This document shows positions 56,191-64,000 of a stretch of 64,000 nucleotides of DNA, piece after piece (the first letter of the stretch is position 1; the number at the start of each line of letters is the position of its first letter). The DNA is taken from assembly GCA_934045075.1 (NCBI GenBank), contig OW203726.1, positions 7,524,860-7,588,859 of the forward strand, given 5' to 3'. Source of the DNA: Yponomeuta sedellus (Eukaryota > Arthropoda > Insecta > Lepidoptera > Yponomeutidae). Both the position numbers and the translations under genes were made by a program. The notes beneath the pieces were generated by a model that made no database searches, was not told the DNA's origin, and saw only the letters and a program-made list of their open reading frames with translations.

Positions 56191-56721
56191 CACGATTCTT
56201 CTCTAAATCACTCCTTAGATGCTGTTTGAAACGAGGCAGTGTATTTACTTGTTTCCTCGTAAAATCTCCGCCACTGACTATTTTACGCAGTGTTTTTTTA
56301 TTTTTAGGGATTGATTGGGTGCTAAACGTAGGTATAAGCAACTTTAATATTTTGAAAGAAGTTAATGAATAACTAGGCCTTGGTCAGTGATTCCGATTCC
56401 GATACAAGTTATCAACTCAACCTCATCTTTTTTGAAGTCGGTCAAAACTACGAAGCAAGCAAATTAGCAAAGCAACAACAAGAAACCAACCAAAAATACA
56501 TTTTGGAATTATTTGGTTACCGTTCTAACATTAAATAAATCTTTCATAATTAGGGAAATCCCACCATATATTCGCTTTTTAGCGATTTAAATTATTTAAC
56601 AGAGTGTTAAAACGTTTCGTCCAACTATTATTTCCGTTCTAATTGCGACAGTGACTTTAATCGAATCTGTTGAAGTTGCTCGGCTGAACTCAGAGGACGT
56701 TTGTTGGGCGGTGAAAAGAAA

Positions 56722-59700
56722 ATGGCGTGCGCTACACTAAAAAGGAATTTGGACTGGGAGGCACAATTGCCGGCTAAAAGAAGAAGATGTGCCCCATCTT
56801 CATTTACTGCAAGCCCTAGCACTAGCCCTGGATTTCGTGTTGTGGAAAATCGGCTTACATCGTCATTTGGAGAAAATGTCTCTGCACCTGTGAAGTTGAC
56901 CCCAGGTTTGTTTATTTTATTTTCTAAGTCGCATATGCTAAACAATAATCGAGGTTTACCTATTACCCGTTCATTTTATGGTTTTTAGCTTACTGTATAC
57001 GTTTTGTTTAGCGTGGTTATTTAGGCAATCAGCTGTATTTTTTTGACGCCATTATTTTTTATTGTCGAATTCATTCAAATCATTATTTTGTTCACGATGA
57101 GCTTCGGGAAAGTTATAATAAACTGCTACTGGTACATAAGAGCTCATTTAAAAAAAATCTGCGATTCCTTATGTCCTTTGTGATTTTAGGGTGTTTTTGT
57201 CAGTGATGGATGACTGACAAAATTACCGTATTTCATAACATACAACTGAATTTTAAACAGCAGCTCTTGGTCTCGTTGGGTTAGATCTACAGGGAATATC
57301 ATGCAATTTTGAAATCGCAACAAAAGTTTCAATCACTAGGTACCTACCATAAAATTTCTCAATGCAATATTTCCTCATTTCCATTGTTTTAATCCTTTGG
57401 TGTTGTTAGCTAAGTAACTGAAGGTTGCATGTAGTGGAAAAGGATTGTTACGGCCACACAATTGCTTCACATTGTCCCTTGGTTCATGCTACTCATGCTG
57501 CACATTCTTTCTTCCTTAGCTCTTTGCCATCTTTTGATAAAGAATGGCAGTTACATTTGAGTCAATGGAGCTTTTAGAACTCTAGAAAAGGCCAATGAAT
57601 TAGGTATCATGGATCCTGTAAGTTTATGCTTGCTTTCTGTACTAAAGGCTTACTTTTTTTACTATGATCCAGCTAGTTTCAGATGTAAAAAAAAAACAAA
57701 TTGCTAGTGCCTGAACAGTAATAATAAATTGAAGAAATGGCTAACAGGGATTGATGTTTCTTAACTTATGATCTAGGATGAGCAAACAACTTCACAGGAA
57801 TTACTGTTTTTAACATTGTCTATAATGACCTGTTTACATGTGGAACAAAGTTTATTGAAATTAATTATACATTATCTAGATATCTCAATAACCACCACCT
57901 ACTTTGTGTCATGAAACTTTCTATTGTTTCTACGGTTGTATCAGATTATACACCTGATAGACTAGTTGTGTCCACCACTTTGTGTGGGACTTGAATAAAA
58001 TACTGTTGTATGTATTTAAATAATACATATGTCTTATAATCAATATTAGCCCTTATATGTCCCCACTGCTGGGTCGAGGGTCTCTCCCTGCATCGCAGGA
58101 AGGTTAGGCCATACTCCACCACAGCGGCCAAGTCCTGGTTAACTCAGAATTTTGCGTTTGTCACAACTTTGCGGTATGGCATTATAATTTTGTCTTGATA
58201 ACTTGATCTGTCAAGACCCTTTATTTCGGAAAAGCCTGAAAGCGTTTCACAAATGAAGGGTCTTGACAGACAGATGAGACATACAACAAAGTGATTCTAT
58301 AAAGGTTCTATTTTGATTTTGAGGTATGGAATCTTAAAAACAATGAAAACATTCTGTATAAACTTATGGTCTTATTTATAAAATCACATTTCCTTAAAAT
58401 ACTCCTTGGAGGCAGATTTAGTATGCGGCAAAGGGAAAGACGTTAACACAGATTATTTAATCTGCCTATGAGGAATGTTTTTAAGAATCATATATAAAAA
58501 GTAAAACCAAAGAAATAATATTTCAAAAGAAAGGTCAAAAGTTGCCTTGTCATGCCACACCCCTTAACATGCTTCTCTTCCAAATCATGAAAATTTAACT
58601 CTACTTCTCCAGTTTTATTGTTGTTGTAAGCATGTTACAAGTTTCATATGGCTAGTACAGATAGGTTAACTTAATTGCTTAAATAATTTAATAAAAAGCC
58701 GCAAATGGTTTGGTTTTTTCAATTTTATAATTGTAGGTATGATAATATTTTTTTCTTACACACAGTAAGAAGTAACAAATATTAATTTCTTTAAGCTACC
58801 ATATTCATATTCAGTACTGTTCTTTCCTACTCTGCTAACAAAAATGTCTGGTTCTTATGATACATGATTTCGCTTAGTATAGGAGCCAGCAAAACAAATT
58901 TTACATTAATTTATTTTGCTAATAAAAGTTAACTATTTAACATTAATTTGGTTACAAATAAATTACAAGCCTAGTAATTTTTTTTGTGTAACAAAACTGA
59001 AACTAACACTCAATTTTTCAGATGAATATATTTCTATATTTGTGTTAGGATGATTTCATGAACCAAGTTTTCCTATTAATGATAGGGATATTGCGAAACA
59101 CGAATTAGTCAATGATGGTGGAAATCATTTCTCAATCTTGCTAAAAAAAAAAATAGGGCTTTTTAGGGTGCCCAAAGCACCATCTTATCTGATTGGTTGA
59201 CGAATTGATGTTTAAAATGTCATACCATTCTCGCTTGTTGTATTGTGTGTGATTATTATTATAAAATTCTGTGCAATAATGCACAAGACATTTGGTACAA
59301 AGGCAATGCTAAGTAGCATTTCCTACTAGTCAACCTTTTGTTTTTGATTGTGTTTTTGTATGCGAGTTTGTTATTTAATGTGGTTAAGAGTGCAGTTGGA
59401 CTTTAAAAAATAATGTGTAAAGTTATGTAGAGATGTGTCTTTACAGACTTACATGCATATCTTAATGACAGATACAAGTTTAGTGAAATAAATGCTGAAC
59501 ATTTAGTTAACAATTAAGAAAGATACGACATTGGACTTATAAAGGTCCTTTCTTATGTAGTGTTCTCTATCTATATCGCGGAAAAGTTTTACACTAATAA
59601 CAGGACTAAAATACTGAACCGAAATGAACTTCATTCTGGCTAAATAGTGAGATTACTTCTATAGAACGACAACGGTAAACAGAAAGATAAGAAAAAATAC

Positions 59701-62569
59701 TATGTGGTGAGTACAGGTGGACAGCATTCTAAATGAAAAGACTACCTCTGACCTTTCCTGTTCTATCTAAGAACTTACAACTAATGAGTACTATGATATG
59801 GAGGTCGAAACAAAATTGTATATAAAACAGTAATATTTGATTAATATAAAATAAGCCTGTAATTGGCCAAAGATAAATTATATTTATTATGTACAGTGGA
59901 TATTTATTAAAAGAAGATATTTATAAAAAAAATTTTACTTTACTTACTTAACTTACTCACCAATAACACTCCTATTATCTTTTTTAAGTTTATTGTAACT
60001 TTGCTAAATTTTGTTAAATCTCTGCTAAATTATTTCTTAGTTTAACATTCATACATTTAAATATTTTAACTTGCCTTATTCGGTGGGGATTTGGCGCTGG
60101 ATGCCGTAATACAGGCTTCATGCCTAGCTCGGCAACAGAGGCTAATCTATATACTTAAGTCATTTCGTGTAACATTCTTATTTGTAAATCTTTCTAAATC
60201 ATTGGTCAATAAACAAAAAAAAAAAAAAAAACTAGTGCTGTGGGTTTTGTAAATAAATTAATAGCAATGTTTCAACTGACTACCTAGTATGGTTCACTAA
60301 GGAGAGACATTTAAAATCTGGACGAGCGGACAGACAACAGTGGCAGAATATTAGAGGTTTGGCATGTTGGCACCCTTCTTCAGGTATCGAACCGAAGCTA
60401 TGATCCATTAAAAGTAAAATCCATATTTTACAAATAAGCGTTATCATTTTTTACTCTTTATAACGCTACAATTAAACTAGTTATATGTTGAAACTAGTAA
60501 CCAACCAGCATAAGGATTACCCGGCAAGCTAAATGCCAGAGTTTCGGATATTCAATCTTACATAGGCGAATCGCGCTTAGCAAAAATCCGATCTTTTTTC
60601 AGTAATATCGAAAAACATCAAAATCACTCAAATTGTCCGTGATTTCGCAATAACACTAAATTCTTTTGCATAAATACGATTTACCAAATCATCCTCGACA
60701 TGAATATGTACTTACTGCCATAATTGAACTAGGTACTTAAATTTGAAATATCGTTTTGTTCATATCGCAAAATGTCCCATGTCAAAAAATTATTACAATT
60801 TTTTTCACCAAAATAGTAGGAATTCCTTACCCTACTCAGGCTGAGATTATAATGTCCTGCACTTACATTCAGAATTAAGTTTTCCTTCCATTTAGATGGA
60901 AAAGCGAAAATCGTGTTTTTTTGACATACGACATTTTGCAATATGTATGAACGACGATATGTAATTTTGGTTAACATGTATTTATTGCACAGAGCGCATG
61001 GCCCAGGAAATTTGTGATGAGATCAAGAGACTGCAGCGTCGTCGCCAGCTTAAGCTGTCCGGGGCGGCCATAGCTTCATGCTCGTCCTCCAGCGGCTCGG
61101 AGGGGGACTGCTCTCCGCCGCACCACTCTCAAACCAACGCAGCACAGAAGGTGCACAGCCGTGCACTCTTCACTTTCAAGCAGGTGAGGAAATCACATCG
61201 CACTAATATTATAAAGGCAAAGCAAAGTTTGTGGGTGTGTACGTTTGTCACGTCTTCATGTGTTTAGGCTGGAGCGATTTTAATAAAATTTGGTATGGAG
61301 TTAGCTGACACCCTGGACTAACACATAGGCAACGTTTTACTGCGGGAAAATATCATATTCCGATGAGAAAATCGATAAACCGCTGATAACACAGCTAGTA
61401 TGTGTATATCTATCGTTTTGTTTCGCAATAATCTAAATTACAATTATTGTTTCGTTCTACAGATATTTTGTAACTTTCTGAATTAATTCTGGTATGTAAT
61501 TTTAAATTGCTACTCTTCTATTTTCATAAACTGTCTTTTATCAGGTCCGCATGATCTGCGAGAGGATGCTTCGCGATCAAGAGGCGGCTCTGCGCGCCGA
61601 ATATGAGTCTGCACTCAGCACCAAATTGGCTGAGCAGTATGAGGCCTTTGTGAGGTTCAATTTGGATCAGGTAGGCAACCATTTATTTTGTATCTTCTTC
61701 TTCAGGCTATATTAGTTAGTCCACTGCTGGACATAGCCCTTCCATAATGAGCGCCATATCGCCCTGTCTTAGCTATTATTATTTTATTTTGTATAACTTC
61801 GATTTTATTTCTTTTTCTGATAACCTAATAGCATTCCAGCAGTCACAATTCGTTAATTATTTACCGACGCCTTCAATTTGTTAATTACCATGTAGACCAG
61901 ACCTAGTTTTTTTAGTCAGAACTTAAAAAAACGTTTATATATTTTCGTCATTTTAAAATAGATTTAGTCTGTTTAAATTTAAATAATTATACTAGGTATG
62001 TACTGACATCGTAAATACCCTAAAGATAAGCGGCTTATTTATAAAATTAAGCGCTCATCGTTCTACTAAAACATTCCTAGAGGCGCTTTATTTAATCTGT
62101 GGTTAATTGTGGTAATTTTTATAAATAAGACTGTCAGTCTGTATCTCAAATAACTTATATAATAACTACAAAAATAATAAAAAAACATAAATTAAAAACA
62201 TTTATGTTATTTAGCGCCGCTATAGCTTACTCTGAAAATGTATATTATATTTTGCATAAAATGTTTTCATATCTCTCAAAAGTCACCTCAACTGAGATAC
62301 AGATTTCGAAAATGAGAAGTACTGAGTGTATGTACTAAATATATTTAAAATTATAGTGCTTTTACACAATGAACTACCTACCACTTTGTTTTCTTAAGAT
62401 AATGGATGTTATCAGTAGCAACAAAGTCCTCTCAGCAATGTCCATGTGACCCAACTTTTAATAATATGTCTTTATCAACATTTTTAGGTCCAGCGCAGAC
62501 CCCCGCCAACTTGCATGCCTCATGGTATGGATGCCGAGCTCCACATGCATCAGGATCTTGTTCCTAGCT
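56722..62569 (+). CDS. akirin: Akirin, nuclear regulator (last exon outside window)
   Basis: Exons 56722-56905, 60993-61183, 61545-61670 and 62488-62569 join in frame. Akirin is a small nuclear adaptor that links transcription factors (NF-kB/Relish in innate immunity, Twist in development) to SWI/SNF chromatin remodelling. Hallmarks are the start [12 protein letters not shown], the nuclear-localisation signal PAKRRRC, the helix [34 protein letters not shown], and the C-terminal helix [21 protein letters not shown]. The family ends in SYLS. Exon 4 ends QDLVPS plus one base at a strong donor (gct/gtaagt), so a final tiny exon encoding Tyr-Leu-Ser probably lies beyond 64000. If the donor were skipped, a stop would follow within about 10 codons. 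Intron 1 is about 4.1 kb. Confidence 0.95.
56906..60992 (+). other. Akirin intron 1: repeat fragments only
   Basis: It contains a 5S-like SINE tail at 58050-58140 (-) and a LINE-like 3' end with a run of A at about 60055-60230 (ggtggggatttggcgctgga to the A-run). Long AT-rich stretches make up the rest and I recognise nothing there. No coding exon is apparent. Confidence 0.5.
58050..58140 (-). mobile_element. 5S-like SINE tail fragment
   Basis: The complement shows the family tail, with cgatgcagggagagaccctc then gacccagcagtggggacata. Only the last about 90 bp are present. Confidence 0.6.
61190..61400 (-). repeat. CTAGCTGTG-family repeat (minus strand)
   Basis: Read on the minus strand it starts tactagctgtgttatcagcg at 61400 and ends near ctttataatattagtgcg at about 61195. 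It is homologous to 33343-33470 (+). It begins within about 15 bases of the akirin exon 2 donor. Confidence 0.65.
61693..61775 (-). mobile_element. SINE/LINE-tail fragment (minus strand)
   Basis: The complement shows gggctatgtccagcagtgga followed by the gaagaaga-type end. A short piece of the 31550-31800 family in akirin intron 3. Confidence 0.6.
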
Positions 62570-62691
62570 GTAAGTTACATTTGAGAGTCACCCCATAATC
62601 TTTTAACAGCGTTGAAACAAATGATAATGTCTGACTTTGTTTGAGTAATATGTTGATATGAGATACCATGCCAATTTGAGATACATGCATC

Positions 62692-62775
62692 ATTGCATTG
62701 GTCTAGCGGTATCATTAGATTTTCTGATTACCATGCCAGAAGTTGTGGATTCGATTCCCAATAGAGGACGCCGTA
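62692..62775 (+). mobile_element. tRNA-derived SINE head
   Basis: cattggtctagcggtatcat then GGATTCGATTCCC form an A-box/B-box pair with poor stem pairing. It is a decayed SINE and not a tRNA gene. Confidence 0.5.
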
Positions 62776-63204
62776 CATTAGTGCAAATGCCCTCAACCTG
62801 ATAAGAGACAGCTCATAAAGAAAAAGACTCCGCAGTGTAGGATATCGTTAAATTGGTTGTTTAAAAATATTGTGAGTGTAGGAAAACGAATTTTTAAAGG
62901 CCTGTGTAGCCCTCGTCTACTCGTACTATCCCCTGGGTACTTTTTTGTCCGGCGATATAAATCTCTCATAAATTGTATCGAGTAACGCACACGAAGGACT
63001 AAATGTACCCCGTACAAAAAGTCCCTCAAGTTACCAAGGACATCAAGAGACCAGAGTGGACAAAAGTTCGATCTTCTCTTTTAAAACGCTTTCTCTTTTT
63101 AACTTCATGTAAATTACAACACAATGTAATCTCAGAATATTAGCTTCCATATCGTACGCTTTACTCAATTTCCGGGGAACAAAATGACCGCTTGGCGTTG
63201 TTAC

Positions 63205-63320
63205 CAAGCCTTGTATGTCCCCACTGTTGGGGCACGGATTTCTTCCTGCATCGCAGGAAGGTTAGGCCATACTCCACCACGGGGGCCAAGTCCGGGTTGG
63301 TGGAGGATTGTATGACAGTG
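63205..63320 (-). mobile_element. 5S-like SINE tail fragment
   Basis: The minus strand reads from atacaatcctccaccaaccc to gccccaacagtggggacata, the family tail. The head is missing. The rest of 62776-63739 shows nothing else. Confidence 0.6.
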
Positions 63321-63739
63321 GCGGGACTGCGGGACGATTGCGAAATATTACGCTATTGCTTTAAAAGCAAATTTTTCGTCGCCCCGTGAAAAAAAATTTC
63401 AGGGCAATACGACACTTAATGAACTTAAAAGGAAAACTATTACGGCAAGTTATCGAGTAATAGCCGATCAACTTACAGGACGAAAATTTCGTACTTTATT
63501 TAAAATTACTTTGATAAAGTTGTTGGTACTGTAAGGCAGGTAAAAAACACTTTCTGCGAAACCTTACACTGCGCGTGGCCCGGTACGCACTTGGCTGGTT
63601 CTGTTATTTCTTTTAATTCTGTTCTGTATTTTTTTATATTTTTAATTACGTTACCCACTAAGATGATTAAATTTACTACTAGATTAAATTTAGATTGGAC
63701 ATCCTACTACTCAACCATTAGAAAAATACAGTTTTAAAA

Positions 63740-63826
63740 ACCTATTTAGAGGCTAAAAATTCTACCCATGCCGGGACTCGAACCCGCGACCTCTGGCAAT
63801 ACTTACCTTCTTATAGTCTACAAGTC
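63740..63826 (-). mobile_element. Truncated SINE with target duplication (minus strand)
   Basis: The minus strand carries B box GGGTTCGAGTCCC and the family tail. The 5' half of the head is replaced by unrelated sequence (about 63803-63826). The 13-bp direct repeat tacagttttaaaa at 63727-63739 and 63827-63839 bounds it. Confidence 0.75.
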
Positions 63827-64000
63827 TACAGTTTTAAAATAAACACAGTGTTTTGGAAGTCATATACATTTTATCGTAAGAACACTGATAACGTAACATC
63901 TGTATCTGTAAATGTACAATTTTCAAAATGTCTGTATTTTCACAATGTTTTTATGTACTTCCATTTTGACAGCTATCTCAAAATGTCTGCTATTTAAAAT

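Noticed and set aside
56628..56945. Minus-strand frame of 105 codons opposite akirin exon 1
   Set aside because: Antisense shadow of a clearly coding exon; no motif of its own.
1..64000. A linked multi-gene system or viral integration
   Set aside because: The five host genes act in unrelated pathways, and I saw no capsid, envelope or viral polymerase reading frames. All reverse transcriptases belong to LINEs.

Overview
The window is a stretch of nuclear DNA from an insect, almost certainly a moth or butterfly (Lepidoptera). It shows intron-split animal housekeeping genes with GT-AG splice sites, AATAAA poly(A) signals and a high load of retroposons. Several repeat families have tails familiar from lepidopteran genomes, for example the short consensus around 'cccagcagtggggacat' and the stretch encoding GYVQQWT. 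I cannot name the species.

Five conserved genes can be read exon by exon. From left to right they are: an RPGR-like RCC1-repeat gene (+, 5' part missing, coding to 4119); the cap-binding factor eIF4E (-, 14664 to 5919); spermine synthase Sms (+, 24469-41342); the ESCRT-III gene Chmp1 (-, 46670 to 41918); and akirin (+, 56722-62569, last tiny exon beyond the window). RPGR-like and eIF4E converge, eIF4E and Sms diverge across about 10 kb, Sms and Chmp1 converge with short 3' UTRs, and Chmp1 and akirin diverge across another 10 kb. They act in unrelated processes (cilium/GTPase regulation, translation initiation, polyamine synthesis, membrane scission, transcription/immune regulation), so this is ordinary gene order and not an operon-like system.

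Most of the remaining DNA is mobile. A nearly intact 4.4-kb Jockey-type LINE sits in eIF4E intron 2. A 5'-truncated 4.05-kb LINE with an intact 1228-codon EN-RT-RNase H frame sits between a DRE-bearing upstream region and Sms exon 1. A 4.04-kb Merlin-type DNA transposon, with long terminal inverted repeats and an 8-bp target duplication, fills much of Sms intron 1 and carries a mariner remnant and a MITE. A Tc1/mariner-type deletion derivative, two elements with hAT-like ends, a THAP-containing fragment and at least five SINE families make up most of the rest. The SINEs are tRNA-derived or, in one family, 5S-rRNA-like.

The observations I would follow first are: (i) the RPGR-like gene has two possible C-termini, a spliced one ending in the prenylation box CVIL and an intron-retained one with its own poly(A) signal, recalling the mammalian RPGR isoform pair; (ii) the LINE insertion separates Sms from its presumed promoter; (iii) one SINE family repeatedly inserts as head-to-head inverted dimers bounded by perfect 12-bp target duplications; and (iv) the Sms exon 2 splice donor is triplicated.
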